A stretch of 64,000 bases of DNA from CAVVKW01 sp963749035 (GCA_963749035.1 CAVVKW010000003.1:1-64000); one strand, 5' to 3'; numbered from the stretch's first letter, positions 17,010-26,060 are shown. Translations and numbers: made by a program. The notes: generated by a model from the sequence alone, not told the origin.

Positions 17010-18272
17010 TTACCAGCGCACTTCGGTCCCGCGGGTATCGACGTGAATGAAGCCGGTGCGCCAATACTTCATCTCGTAAAAACCGAGCCCACCCGTGAAA
17101 GGTTTGAAAAACGGCTCATCGGTCATCTCCTCGACCAGATCGTAGAGAAACTTTGGATCCGCGTTAGTCACCTTCCCGTCTTCGTTCAAGTCATCCATTT
17201 TCCCGTCTTCGTTGAAGTCCACGAAAATGTCAGCCGCGTCGCCGTAGGAGTGCCGACTGTATTTCGTCTTGTTGCCGATGGCTCGGTTGTAAGCCGGCGT
17301 CCGGTAGCCGCTCATCACGTAAAAGCTTCCGGCTTCGATCCCCTCGGCCTCGACCTGCTCGAGGATCAGCTCGAGCTTGAGCAACAGTCTCGGCGAGATC
17401 AGGCAATACTTCGGGTATTCGCTCTGCTGCTTGCAGATGAACTGGCGCAGCTGAAAATGCGGTGACACCCACGTGTCGACGTTCTCTTCCGTGACTTCGA
17501 TAAAGCCTTCGGGCACCCGATACGCCGGATCGCCCTTCAGCGGGATCTTCTCGTAATTCCCGATGTTGTAGCCGTTGAGCTTCGATTCACCATCGAAGGG
17601 AACCAACACAAACGTGTTCACACACGCCGTTTCGCCCGATTTCTTCTCCGTGATCTTAACGCAGTAGTAACCAGTCTCCTCTGGAGCCGTCCAACGCCAC
17701 TTCTCCGGTCCCAGTTTCTCGAGCGTTCCGCCCTCCGCTTCGGCGGTAAACTCGGCCTCGGCCCCCGTCAGCACCGCCTCCACCTCCATCGTCTCCCCGG
17801 GCATCACCGAAGTCGAAATCAACGTGTATGGGCTGATTTCGTCCTGAAATTTCACCATGAACGCGTTCTTCACCTTCACGTCACCCTCGCGATCCTTCGC
17901 AGCCATGAGCGGGTCGAGACCGACGACCTCAGCGCCGCAACCATCCCGTTCGTGCGCACCATCCTCGGCACCTTCCGGCACACCCGTGGCCTCCATCGCA
18001 TCCGTCGGTGCCGGCCCGATCTTCTCGGTGCCGGCTGCATCTTCCGACGCCGCCGACTCGGTGAGCTTGGACTCGGACGCTTCCTTCGCTTCCGGAGAAT
18101 CCTTTTCCTCCGCAAGCTCCTCGATTTCCTCCTTCAGCTCTTCCTTCTCCTCCGCAAGCTCCTTCGCCTCCTGCTTGGCCGCAGGCTGGTCGTCTTTGAC
18201 TTTCGTCTTGGCGGCGTAAGATGAAACCGACAGTGAAAGAATCACCGCAGTGACGAAAGGTAGCGGTCGCAT
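17010..18272 (-). CDS. Exported M15-like (D-Ala-D-Ala carboxypeptidase type) protein
   Basis: The 420-residue protein has a signal peptide (residues 1-20), then a Lys/Glu-rich, probably helical segment (about 25-75), a middle region with two beta-rich modules (about 130-260), and a C-terminal domain (about 275-420). That domain carries the M15 zinc motifs: VMSGYRTPAYN, HSYGDAADI (HxxxxxxD) and GFIHVDTRG. Such domains trim peptidoglycan peptides or act as zinc-site relatives. It precedes no obvious partner. Confidence 0.75.
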   Translation of the reverse strand: MRPLPFVTAVILSLSVSSYAAKTKVKDDQPAAKQEAKELAEEKEELKEEIEELAEEKDSPEAKEASESKLTESAASEDAAGTEKIGPAPTDAMEATGVPEGAEDGAHERDGCGAEVVGLDPLMAAKDREGDVKVKNAFMVKFQDEISPYTLISTSVMPGETMEVEAVLTGAEAEFTAEAEGGTLEKLGPEKWRWTAPEETGYYCVKITEKKSGETACVNTFVLVPFDGESKLNGYNIGNYEKIPLKGDPAYRVPEGFIEVTEENVDTWVSPHFQLRQFICKQQSEYPKYCLISPRLLLKLELILEQVEAEGIEAGSFYVMSGYRTPAYNRAIGNKTKYSRHSYGDAADIFVDFNEDGKMDDLNEDGKVTNADPKFLYDLVEEMTDEPFFKPFTGGLGFYEMKYWRTGFIHVDTRGTEVRW

Positions 18273-18287
18273 GGGAAGGATGTTCGT

Positions 18288-18983
18288 CTAGCCGAACAGC
18301 GCCGCAAGCACTTTTTCGGTGTCGCTCAGATCCTCGAACAAGAAGTCCGGCTCGTGCGCCGACAGCTCCGGTCCGCTGTAATTTCCCGTCGCGATTGCCA
18401 CGGTTTTTGCCCCGAACGCCTTCCCACACTCGACGTCCCGCGGGGTATCACCGATCACGTAAATTTGGTCGGGTGAAAACTCCTCGCCACTTCGCTCGCG
18501 AGCCCGCGTCTGAGCAAACGAACCCAGCTTGTTCCGATCGTGACTGTCGTCGGCGAACGCGCCGAATTCGAAGTAATCCCACACTCCGTAGTGCGTGAGC
18601 TTCAGCTCGGCACCCTTGGCGAGATTTCCGGTCAGCAGCGCCAGCATGCACTTGTCCGGTCGCTCGCGGAGCGCGTCCAGCAACTGAACGATTCCCGGCA
18701 GCACGCAACCCGAATGCTTCGGCAACCGATCGCCGAGATGCCCAAGGTAGGCATCCAAAAGCGCGCTGATATTTTCCGGCGTTTGCTCGATCCCGTGTTT
18801 TTCGAGGAGTCGACGCGAGATCGCAGAATCCGTGGCTCCCGCGATCGTGATGTCGCTCAGATCCTCGGTCTTCCCGAAGCGGTCCGCTACCGCCGCCTTT
18901 AGCGCGCTCTCACCGGCACCGCCCGACGTGATGAGCGTGCCGTCGATGTCGAAGAGAAACAGCCGCCGCGAGCTAGTTGCCAT
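18288..18983 (-). CDS. HAD-superfamily hydrolase, phosphoglycolate phosphatase-like
   Basis: The 231-residue protein has HAD motif I LFDIDGTLI, a cap domain with AVADRFGKTEDL, motif II LLTGN, and motif IV VIGDTPRDVECG. It resembles Gph-type phosphatases, which hydrolyse small phosphomonoesters. The ATG at 18983 overlaps the infC stop by 11 bases, so it is translationally coupled to infC. A longer frame upstream overlaps infC and has no family support. Confidence 0.85.
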   Translation of the reverse strand: MATSSRRLFLFDIDGTLITSGGAGESALKAAVADRFGKTEDLSDITIAGATDSAISRRLLEKHGIEQTPENISALLDAYLGHLGDRLPKHSGCVLPGIVQLLDALRERPDKCMLALLTGNLAKGAELKLTHYGVWDYFEFGAFADDSHDRNKLGSFAQTRARERSGEEFSPDQIYVIGDTPRDVECGKAFGAKTVAIATGNYSGPELSAHEPDFLFEDLSDTEKVLAALFG

Positions 18984-19635
18984 CGTTGTCGTCCGCGGAG
19001 TCCTCGATCTCGATCTCGTTCTCCTCGTCCGCATCGTGATCGTCGTCCTCGTCGATGTCGTCGTCGGCCGTCGAGAACCGGCGCTTGCGCTTGTTCGCAG
19101 GCAGCGGAGAAAGTGTCATTCCGATGGCACGACCGGTCAACTTCGGCTCCATGTCGACGTGCGCCATCGTCGCGAGGTCAGCCTTCACGCGCTGCATGAC
19201 CGCGTGGCCATTTTCCTGGTGAGCCATCTCGCGACCGCGAAACTGCAGGCCGATCTTGAGCTTGCTACCCTTGTCGAGGAACTGCTCCGCGCGCCGGATC
19301 TTCGTGTAGTAGTCGTGATCGTCGATGTTTGCGCGGAATTTGACTTCCTTCACCTTGTTCGTCGCCTGCTTCTTCTCCTTCTCGTGCTTGGCGATCTCGT
19401 AGCGGAATTTTCCGTAGTCGACGATGCGGCACACGGGCGGGTCTGCCTTCGCGGTGACCTCGACGAGATCCAGGCCGTAGGACTTGGCCTTCCGGATGGC
19501 GTCATCCGTCTTGAGGATTCCCAGCTGTTCGCCGGTGGCGGCGAGAATGACGCGCACTTCGCGGGCGCGGATACGTTCGTTGACTCGATGATCCCAGCGC
19601 GGAACGATGGGACGACGACCTCTTTTTGGTTTAAT
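18973..19635 (-). CDS. infC: Translation initiation factor IF-3, AUU start
   Basis: IF-3 binds the 30S subunit and proofreads the start codon. The first in-frame ATG/GTG (19557) would lose part of the N-domain. Reading upstream, an ATT codon at 19635-19633 gives IKPKRGRRPIVPRWDHRVNE, the canonical IF-3 N-terminus, and an AGGAGG lies at 19645-19640, four bases away. That yields 220 residues. AUU is the known autoregulatory start of infC. The C-terminus carries an Asp/Glu-rich tail of about 30 residues. The usual rpmI-rplT neighbours are absent. Confidence 0.93.
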   Translation of the reverse strand: MKPKRGRRPIVPRWDHRVNERIRAREVRVILAATGEQLGILKTDDAIRKAKSYGLDLVEVTAKADPPVCRIVDYGKFRYEIAKHEKEKKQATNKVKEVKFRANIDDHDYYTKIRRAEQFLDKGSKLKIGLQFRGREMAHQENGHAVMQRVKADLATMAHVDMEPKLTGRAIGMTLSPLPANKRKRRFSTADDDIDEDDDHDADEENEIEIEDSADDNDGN

Positions 19636-19639
19636 AGGA

Positions 19640-19645
19640 CCTCCT
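19640..19645 (-). promoter_or_regulatory. Strong Shine-Dalgarno AGGAGG that fixes the infC AUU start
   Basis: A perfect AGGAGG lies four bases before the ATT codon at 19635-19633. A near-ideal ribosome-binding site before a non-ATG codon is the known arrangement for IF-3 autoregulation. Confidence 0.85.
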
Positions 19646-19925
19646 GTGGGTTGTGATGGGGCGCAATGAGCCCGGGGAAATGTGCGAGATTATCATGAGC
19701 GCGAGAGCACCATGGATCGGATCGAAGCGGAAAAGCGGACGGGCGTCACGAGAGCGAGCCGACGTGTCGGGGGGTTCCGGGATTCAATCTTTCGCTGGGA
19801 TTCAAACGGTAAAAATTCCTGTCGCTCGCGAGGGCCGAGCGGTTGCAAGTGGTAAGGAACGATCTCCTGTCGCGCAAGTGGTTTTTTGTCAATTCCACCT
19901 CCGGATTCGGTGCTACTTTCTCGCC

Positions 19926-20789
19926 ATGCACCTACCTGCCCGCCACTTCGCGACCGCGATTCTTGCCTTTGCCAGTCTCTCGGTCATCGCAGCACCGACC
20001 GGATCTCCGTTCAGCACCGCCCTGCTCGAAGACGAATCCCTCTGGGGCGACGGCCAGGCGGAATACAACTTCTACGATGCCACCGAGGTCCGCTACGACG
20101 CCCCGCGCAAATCGGAAGTCCGCCACATTCTCGTCCGCGAAAACTTCCTCCCGAACACGAAGGTCAAAGCCGACGATTGGAAAACTCCCGGTGCCTACCC
20201 CGTCTTCAAACTGAATCAGATCATCCAGGTCCCCACCGGCGTTTACCGATACGACCAGATGCACTCCGCGTTCTGGAATGCCGACACCGGCAAACTCGAA
20301 AAATTCTCCCTCGCCAGCATGGATAGCTGCGGCAACAGCTACAAGGAAGGCCGGATCGCCCGGAACCGGCTGACCTACGACGCCAACACCTACTGGGAGA
20401 AGATGGATCGCGTCCACCGCGAGGTGAACATCCCCGAGACGGCGCTTTTCTACGACGAACTTCCCTTCAAGCTCCGCCTACTCGATTGGGACAACGTGAC
20501 GAAATTCACCGCTCCGCTCACCAAATCCGTCATCAACAGCAAGGCCGACGTCCTCGCCTTCGAGCCCGCCAAATTCACCGTTGAATCCACCGACGAGGCC
20601 AAGCGCGTTACCGTCGAGCACGTCGGCGGCACCGACACCTTCGAGTTCGAGCCGGAATCGCCCTACACCCTGCGCCTCTGGAACAAGGCCGACGGAGGCC
20701 GGTTGCAATACCGCGGCGGCGGGCGCCTGGATTACTGGAATCACAACGCCCCCGGCGACGAGAAGTGGATCGAAGAGGTCACCGAGTGA
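19926..20789 (+). CDS. Secreted protein of unknown function
   Basis: From the ATG at 19926 the protein has 287 residues with a signal peptide (cleavage after about residue 22, SVIAA). It is rich in aromatic residues and has repeated strand-like segments, including a C-terminal acidic stretch with FEFEPESPYTLRLWNK. A single Cys is present (SMDSCGNSYK). I do not recognise a family. Its stop overlaps the rhodanese start (GTGA), implying translational coupling. The 290 bases upstream hold the divergent infC leader; no strong promoter was recognised there. Confidence 0.72.
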   Translation: MHLPARHFATAILAFASLSVIAAPTGSPFSTALLEDESLWGDGQAEYNFYDATEVRYDAPRKSEVRHILVRENFLPNTKVKADDWKTPGAYPVFKLNQIIQVPTGVYRYDQMHSAFWNADTGKLEKFSLASMDSCGNSYKEGRIARNRLTYDANTYWEKMDRVHREVNIPETALFYDELPFKLRLLDWDNVTKFTAPLTKSVINSKADVLAFEPAKFTVESTDEAKRVTVEHVGGTDTFEFEPESPYTLRLWNKADGGRLQYRGGGRLDYWNHNAPGDEKWIEEVTE

Positions 20790-21313
20790 TCCCGCGAATC
20801 CGACTGGCTCACCTTCTTGCCCCCGGTCTCGCGGTCCTGTTCCTCGCGGCCGCCCGCCCCGACCTCGACAACCTCAGCGACTACATCCGGTCGAGATATC
20901 CGGATGTCCCCACCGTCACGACGAGCCGCCTTGCCTCGCAACTCGCAGACCCCGCGCAGCCGACCCCCGTCCTCCTCGACGTCCGATCCACGGACGAATT
21001 CGCCGTCAGCCACCTCGATCACGCCACGCGAATCGACCCCGACCGTCCCGTCCCCACCGCGATCACGACTCTCCCGCGCGACACCCTCATCGTCACCTAC
21101 TGCTCCGTCGGCTACCGCTCCGCCCAGCTCGCCGACACCCTCATCTCCCTCGGCTTCACCAACGTTCGCAACCTCGAAGGCTCCATCTTCCAATGGGCCA
21201 ACGAAAACCGTCCCCTCGTTCGCAACGACCGCCCGACTCGAGCCGTCCATCCTTACAACGCCATCTGGGGCCGCTACCTCGACGCCGACCTCCACGCCTC
21301 CAAACCCGACTGA
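20786..21313 (+). CDS. Membrane-anchored or exported rhodanese-domain protein
   Basis: Starting at GTG, the protein has 175 residues. An N-terminal hydrophobic segment (about residues 8-23) suggests a signal anchor. A rhodanese domain (about 45-150) follows with LLDVRSTDEF and the active-site loop CSVGYRS, with the catalytic Cys at 106. A persulfide-carrying or thiosulfate-type role outside the cytoplasm is plausible. It is coupled to the preceding secreted unknown, suggesting joint function. Confidence 0.82.
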   Translation: MIPRIRLAHLLAPGLAVLFLAAARPDLDNLSDYIRSRYPDVPTVTTSRLASQLADPAQPTPVLLDVRSTDEFAVSHLDHATRIDPDRPVPTAITTLPRDTLIVTYCSVGYRSAQLADTLISLGFTNVRNLEGSIFQWANENRPLVRNDRPTRAVHPYNAIWGRYLDADLHASKPD

Positions 21314-21328
21314 CCACCCGCCAAAACC

Positions 21329-21363
21329 CAACTCCCACCGAGAAACTCTCAACTTTGAACTCC
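21329..21363 (+). repeat. Five degenerate heptamers between rhodanese and peptidoglycan-binding genes
   Basis: Successive 7-mers CAACTCC, CACCGAG, AAACTCT, CAACTTT and GAACTCC lie in the 116-base gap. They match the CAACTC-type consensus seen, on the other strand, near leuD. Confidence 0.5.
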
Positions 21364-21429
21364 CGCCACCGTCCAGCGCCTTGCACCCCGCGGCCAGCGC
21401 GCTACACTGCCGGAAAAGCCAAGCGCCTC

Positions 21430-21858
21430 ATGAAAACTCGTCTCGCACTCCTGATTGCCGCTCTCTTCCTCGGTTCCACCATCGTCGCCGAGGCCGGCGG
21501 ATACCGCTACGGCGGTTACCGTGGCTATTGCGGCCCCCGTGTCTCCGTTGGATTCGGCTTCGGCGGATACCCCGCCTATCGTCCCTACTACGGAGGATAC
21601 GGTTACGGTGGCTACGGCGTCCGTCGAGTCGCCGTCAGCGTTCCCGTCGTCCGCACGACCCGCGTCGTCACGTCCAATCCCCGCGCGCTCCTCGCCCAGA
21701 CCCAGTCCCAGCTCGCCAATCTCGGTTACTACACCGGAGCGATCGACGGGGCCTACGGTCCACAAACGAACCGCGCGCTGAGGCAATTTCAATCCGATTA
21801 CGGACTTCCGATCACCGGGCGTCTCGACCGCGCGACCCTCGAAAGCCTCCGCGGCTAA
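21430..21858 (+). CDS. Exported peptidoglycan-binding (PG_binding_1) protein with Gly/Tyr repeats
   Basis: The 142-residue protein has a signal peptide (residues 1-22), a Gly/Tyr-rich segment with YGGY-type repeats (about 24-62), and a C-terminal peptidoglycan-binding domain (about 80-140) containing LGYYTGAIDGAYGPQTNRAL and the usual FQSDYGLPITG. It would bind the cell wall in the periplasm. The ATG at 21430 was chosen because the signal peptide begins there; the longer open frame upstream overlaps the rhodanese gene. Confidence 0.85.
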   Translation: MKTRLALLIAALFLGSTIVAEAGGYRYGGYRGYCGPRVSVGFGFGGYPAYRPYYGGYGYGGYGVRRVAVSVPVVRTTRVVTSNPRALLAQTQSQLANLGYYTGAIDGAYGPQTNRALRQFQSDYGLPITGRLDRATLESLRG

Positions 21859-21870
21859 CCCCACCTGCTC

Positions 21871-22719
21871 ATGTTGATCGACACCCACGCGCACCTCGAC
21901 TTTTCAGATTTTAAAGGTGAGGTCGCCGTCATTCTCGACCGCGCCGCAGAGGCCGGTGTCACCCGCGTAATCACCATCGGGACCGGAGTCGAGAGCAGCC
22001 GCCGAGCCGTCGCTCTCGCCGAGGAGTTTCCGCAGGTTTACGCCGTCGTTGGCGTCCACCCCGGAAACGTCGAGGAGGAACCAAGCAATTTCCTCGACCC
22101 CATCCGCGAGCTCCTCGCCCACCCCAAGGTCGCGGCCATCGGAGAGACCGGGCTCGACTATTACCGACTCCCCAGCGCCGCCCTCACCTCTTCCCCCGCC
22201 ATCGCCGCCCTCGGCGCCGAAGTCCCCGAAGACGCCCAATCTGCCGTCGTCGACGGGGCCTACAAAGCCGCCCAAGCCGAAGCGTTCCGTCAGCAGCTGG
22301 AGCTCGCCGTCGAGTTTGGCCTGAACGTCGTTGTTCACCAGCGCGACGCCTGGGACGACACCCTCGAATTACTCCGACCTTACAACGGGCGGCTGCGCGC
22401 CGTCTTCCATTGTTTCGGCAACCAGCCCGAACAAGCTGCCGAGATTGCCGCCATGGGTCACCTCGTCTCATTCACCGGCATCGCGACCTTCAAGAACGCA
22501 CCGCTCGTCCACGAGACCGCCGCCGCCGTGGCCTCGGATGGCTACATGGTCGAGACCGATTGCCCTTACCTGGCGCCCGTTCCGCACCGTGGTTCCCGCT
22601 GCGAGCCCGCTCACACCCGGCTCGTAGCCGAAAAGATCGCCGAACTCCGTGGGACTGATCTCGAGACCGTCGCGCGAGAATCCACGGCCACCGCCGAAAG
22701 TTTCTTCCGCTTCCAATAG
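21871..22719 (+). CDS. TatD-family metal-dependent DNase
   Basis: TatD enzymes are amidohydrolase-fold, metal-dependent nucleases. The 282-residue protein has metal-ligand motif DTHAHLD at residues 4-10, AIGETGLDYYR, VHQRDAW with the His, FHCFG, and ETDCPYLAPVPHRG near the C-terminus. An Ala/Pro-rich insertion of about 35 residues (about 97-130) after GETGLDYYR is longer than usual. It lies 12 bases after the peptidoglycan-binding gene, and ppgK follows. Confidence 0.9.
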   Translation: MLIDTHAHLDFSDFKGEVAVILDRAAEAGVTRVITIGTGVESSRRAVALAEEFPQVYAVVGVHPGNVEEEPSNFLDPIRELLAHPKVAAIGETGLDYYRLPSAALTSSPAIAALGAEVPEDAQSAVVDGAYKAAQAEAFRQQLELAVEFGLNVVVHQRDAWDDTLELLRPYNGRLRAVFHCFGNQPEQAAEIAAMGHLVSFTGIATFKNAPLVHETAAAVASDGYMVETDCPYLAPVPHRGSRCEPAHTRLVAEKIAELRGTDLETVARESTATAESFFRFQ

Positions 22720-22742
22720 CCCCCCCGCCCGTCGTAAACACC

Positions 22743-23528
22743 ATGGCCGCCAACCCCAAGCCAGCTCCCAACCCATCGAAGTCCATCATCCTCGGCATCG
22801 ACATCGGCGGCAGCGGGATCAAGGGAGCCCCGGTGGATATCGTCAAGGGTGAGTTCGCGGCCGACCGTTTCCGCATCCCCACGCCTCAGCCCGCCACCCC
22901 CGACGCGGTCGCCGAAGTCGTTGGTGAGATCGCCGAGCACTTCCAATACAGCGGCCCGACCGGCATCACGTTCCCCGCCATCGTCCAGAAGGGCGTCGTC
23001 CATTCCGCCGCCAACGTGGACAAGTCCTGGATCGACACCGACGCCCGCGCGCTCTTCGCGCCGCGCGTCGGCGGGAGTGCCTTCGTCGTGAACGACGCCG
23101 ACGCCGCCGGCGTGGCCGAAGTCCGCTACGGAGCCGGCAAGGATCAACCCGGGGTCGTCATCCTCATCACGCTGGGCACCGGCATCGGCACCGCCGTCTT
23201 CATCGACGGCAAGCTCCTGCCAAACACCGAATTCGGACACCTCAAAATCCGCGGCAAGGACGCCGAGCACCGCGCCTCCGACAAAGTTCGCGACGAAAAA
23301 AATCTGTCTTGGAAAAAATGGGCGCACGCCCTCAACGAATTTCTCGCTGAGATCGAACTTCTCTTCTCGCCTGACCTCCTCATCATCGGCGGCGGCGTCA
23401 GTAAAAAATCGGAGAAATTCTTCCCCCACCTCAAGACGAAGACCGACATCCCGATCGTCCCGGCAAAAATGCTCAACGCCGCCGGCATCATCGGCGCTGC
23501 CTACCTTGCCCGCGACCTCGCGACCTAG
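22743..23528 (+). CDS. ppgK: Polyphosphate glucokinase (ROK family)
   Basis: PpgK phosphorylates glucose using polyphosphate (or ATP). The 261-residue protein starts its ROK fold with GIDIGGSGIKGA (residues 19-30), has VNDADAAGVAE with the catalytic Asp, the LGTGIGTAVF phosphate loop, and NTEFGHL followed by the polyphosphate-type insertion DAEHRASDKVR and WKKWAHALNEFL. These segments separate PpgK from ATP-only ROK kinases. It links to polyphosphate use in sugar metabolism. Confidence 0.92.
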   Translation: MAANPKPAPNPSKSIILGIDIGGSGIKGAPVDIVKGEFAADRFRIPTPQPATPDAVAEVVGEIAEHFQYSGPTGITFPAIVQKGVVHSAANVDKSWIDTDARALFAPRVGGSAFVVNDADAAGVAEVRYGAGKDQPGVVILITLGTGIGTAVFIDGKLLPNTEFGHLKIRGKDAEHRASDKVRDEKNLSWKKWAHALNEFLAEIELLFSPDLLIIGGGVSKKSEKFFPHLKTKTDIPIVPAKMLNAAGIIGAAYLARDLAT

Positions 23529-23779
23529 CGCTCTTCGCTCCTAATCCGCCCAGCCGCCCTCGGAGCTCGCGACTCCGTCGTCCCCGAAACTCGACCCCGG
23601 CCTGCGCCGGCCAGTCGCCGAGCCTACCTTTGCCCGCACGCGCCTCGCCGTCGGCGGACACCTGCCGCCGTCGTCGAATCTCCGTGAGACCGGCTCCAAA
23701 TAAAAAAAGATCCAGCCCCCGCACTTCGGCGAAAAAGAAGGGTCACGTTCAATTCCAAACAAACCATAACACCACAGCC

Positions 23780-24700
23780 ATGACCGAACCCTCTGTCACC
23801 GATCTCTTGAAAAACGAACTCTCCACCCGCCGCTCTTCCCGGCGATCCGCGATTCGCACCCTCGGCCTCGGCGCCCTCGGTGCCACCGGCCTGGGTGCCT
23901 TCATCCCCCGCGCTCGGGCTCAATCCGCGACCAGCCCAGAGCAAGACATCGCGATCCTGAACTTCGCGCTCAACCTCGAATACCTCGAAGCCGAATACTA
24001 CCTCTACGCCGCTCTCGGCCACGGCATCGGAAACCAATCCGGCCTCCAGGGACAAGGAACCTTCGGACCCACCACCGTCAAAGCAAACCCGCGAGTCAAA
24101 TTCGATACCCGCGACTTCAAGCAATACGCCGTCGAAATTGCTCGGGATGAACTCGACCACGTGAAGCTTCTGCGACGGACGATCTCGCAACTCGGCGGAA
24201 CGCCGGTCGCCAAACCCGCCATCGATCTGAAAAACAGCTTCGACGCCGCCGCTCAGGCCGCCGGCATTGGCCCCGCGTTCGACCCTTTCGCCAACGAGAT
24301 CAACTTCCTCCTCGGAGCCTTCGTCTTCGAAGACGTCGGTGTCACCGCATACAAAGGCGCTGCGCGTTTGCTCGATAGCCCCGATGTCCTCGAGGCCGCC
24401 GCGGGTTTGCTCGCCGTCGAGGCCTATCACGCCGGCGAAGTTCGCACCCTGCTTTACGCTCAGGGGCGGGCCGTCCAATCGACGGCCGCAGCGATTTCCC
24501 GCCTCCGCGACCAGGCCGATGGTGAAAAAGCCCTCGACCAGAAGCTCACCCGCGGCCGCCGCGCAAACATCGTTCCCACCGACAGTAGCGGACTCGCTTT
24601 CAGCCGCAGCACCCGACAGGTCTTGAACATCGTTTACCTCTCCCGCGGTCAGTCCTCCGGAGGCTTCTTCCCGAATGGCATGAATGGCGTCATCAGCTGA
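23780..24700 (+). CDS. Tat-exported ferritin-like domain protein
   Basis: The 306-residue protein has a twin-Arg signal (SRRSAIRTLG near residue 20-29). The mature part is a ferritin-like four-helix bundle (DUF4439/Ferritin_2 type). Probable di-metal ligands are in EYLEAEYYLY, RDELDHVKLLR (ExxH), FEDVGVTAYKG and EAYHAGEVRTLL (ExxH). Similar proteins occur in Verrucomicrobia and Planctomycetes and some desiccation-linked proteins; function is unproven. It is followed by a strong terminator, so it is probably monocistronic. Confidence 0.87.
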   Translation: MTEPSVTDLLKNELSTRRSSRRSAIRTLGLGALGATGLGAFIPRARAQSATSPEQDIAILNFALNLEYLEAEYYLYAALGHGIGNQSGLQGQGTFGPTTVKANPRVKFDTRDFKQYAVEIARDELDHVKLLRRTISQLGGTPVAKPAIDLKNSFDAAAQAAGIGPAFDPFANEINFLLGAFVFEDVGVTAYKGAARLLDSPDVLEAAAGLLAVEAYHAGEVRTLLYAQGRAVQSTAAAISRLRDQADGEKALDQKLTRGRRANIVPTDSSGLAFSRSTRQVLNIVYLSRGQSSGGFFPNGMNGVIS

Positions 24701-24725
24701 TCTTCAGGTCCCACCGACCTCCTCC

Positions 24726-24760
24726 AGCCCGGTCGCGCCTCGCGACCGGGCTTTTTTTTT
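24726..24760 (+). terminator. Rho-independent terminator after the ferritin-like gene
   Basis: AGCCCGGTCGC and GCGACCGGGCT form an 11-bp perfect stem (24726-24736 / 24742-24752) around a 5-base loop, followed by a run of T residues to 24760. This is the clearest intrinsic terminator in the window. Confidence 0.92.
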
Positions 24761-24896
24761 GGTCCACGACCAAACGAGTGACCCACGGCTGCCGGCCGGG
24801 GCTGCATTGCGGATCATCGCTACCCCGGTTTCCGGATTGCCACGCGCCGACGCATCTGAGAGGAACACACGCATCCCAGCCGCCCGTATTTTCCCA

Positions 24897-26060
24897 ATGA
24901 AAACCCTCCGTCCCGCCACCGCGCTCAGCACTGTCCTCTGCCTGCTCGCCGCGACCCTCCCGGCCGCATTTTCTCAAGACACCCCGACCATCACCGTGCG
25001 CAAAGGCGACGCCGTCAGCCTCGCCGTCAGCGCCATCAGCGGCGCGGAAGGTAGCGCCGTCCAATCCGTCCTCCAGAACGATCTCTCACTCTCCGGCTGG
25101 TTCTCGATGGCCGCCCCGGGCAGCGCTTCCTACGTTGTCTCCGGAGCTGCAGCCGGCGGCGAACTCCGCGGCGAAGTCAAAGATCGCAGCGGCTCCACCG
25201 TCCTCTCCGGCACTTATTCCGGATCGGCCCGCTCGCGCGCCCACCAGTTCGCCGACGAGATCGTCGAAACCCTCACCGACAACCCCGGCATCGCCACTTC
25301 GACCATCGCGTTCGTCGCCACCCGCAGCGGGAAAAAAGAAATCTACACCGCCGACTACGACGGCGCGAACGTCAAGCAGCTCACCCGCGACGGCGTCATC
25401 AGCGTCGCCCCCGCCATCAGCCCAGACGGCGGAAAGCTGGCCTACACCGGCTACCAAAGCGGCTACGCCGACATCTACCTCATCGACCTCGCCAACGGCT
25501 CGCGCAACCGCATCATCAAGTTCCCCGGCACGAATTCCGGCGCCGCCTTCTCGCCCGACGGCGGTCGCCTCGCCTGCACCATCAGCAAAGACGGCAATCC
25601 CGAGCTTTACGTTGTCGGCTCGAACGGCAGCGGCGCCCGCCGCCTCACCCGCACCCGCGGCGTCGAATCCTCCCCCTCCTGGTCGCCCGACGGTCGCGAG
25701 ATCGCCTATTCTTCCGACGAAGGCGGCAGCCCTCAGCTCTTTCGCGTTCCGTCCGGCGGCGGCCAGGGCCGCAAGATCAACACCGGCTACGGCTACTGCA
25801 CCGAACCCAGCTGGTCGCCCGACGGTCGCAAGATCGCTTTCACCGCCCGCACCGGCGGCTTCTCTATCGCCATGGTCGAACTTTCCTCCGGCACTTCCAA
25901 GGTTCTCGCCACCGGCGAAAATCCCGAGTGGGGCGCGAATTCCCGCCACGTCATCTACAGCACCGGCTCCGCCCTCGTCCTCCTCGACACTCAGTCCGGA
26001 CGCCCAACGACGGTCGTTTCCGACCTCGGCAAAATTTCCGAACCCACCTGGTCCCGCTGA
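24897..26060 (+). CDS. tolB: TolB-like periplasmic beta-propeller protein
   Basis: The 387-residue protein has a signal peptide (cleavage about residue 27, AAFSQ), an N-terminal TolB domain (TITVRKGDAVSLAVSAI), and a six-bladed PD40 propeller whose blades show repeated SPDG and SWSPDGR motifs (ISPDGGKLAY, FSPDGGRLAC, WSPDGREIAY, WSPDGRKIAF). TolB links Pal to the Tol complex in envelope constriction. pal follows after about 53 bases. No tolQRA genes are adjacent. Confidence 0.93.
   Translation: MKTLRPATALSTVLCLLAATLPAAFSQDTPTITVRKGDAVSLAVSAISGAEGSAVQSVLQNDLSLSGWFSMAAPGSASYVVSGAAAGGELRGEVKDRSGSTVLSGTYSGSARSRAHQFADEIVETLTDNPGIATSTIAFVATRSGKKEIYTADYDGANVKQLTRDGVISVAPAISPDGGKLAYTGYQSGYADIYLIDLANGSRNRIIKFPGTNSGAAFSPDGGRLACTISKDGNPELYVVGSNGSGARRLTRTRGVESSPSWSPDGREIAYSSDEGGSPQLFRVPSGGGQGRKINTGYGYCTEPSWSPDGRKIAFTARTGGFSIAMVELSSGTSKVLATGENPEWGANSRHVIYSTGSALVLLDTQSGRPTTVVSDLGKISEPTWSR

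Noticed and set aside
19646..19925. A TTGACA-like box (19892-19887, minus strand) as the infC promoter
   Set aside because: No credible -10 hexamer lies at 16-18 bases, so it is not called.
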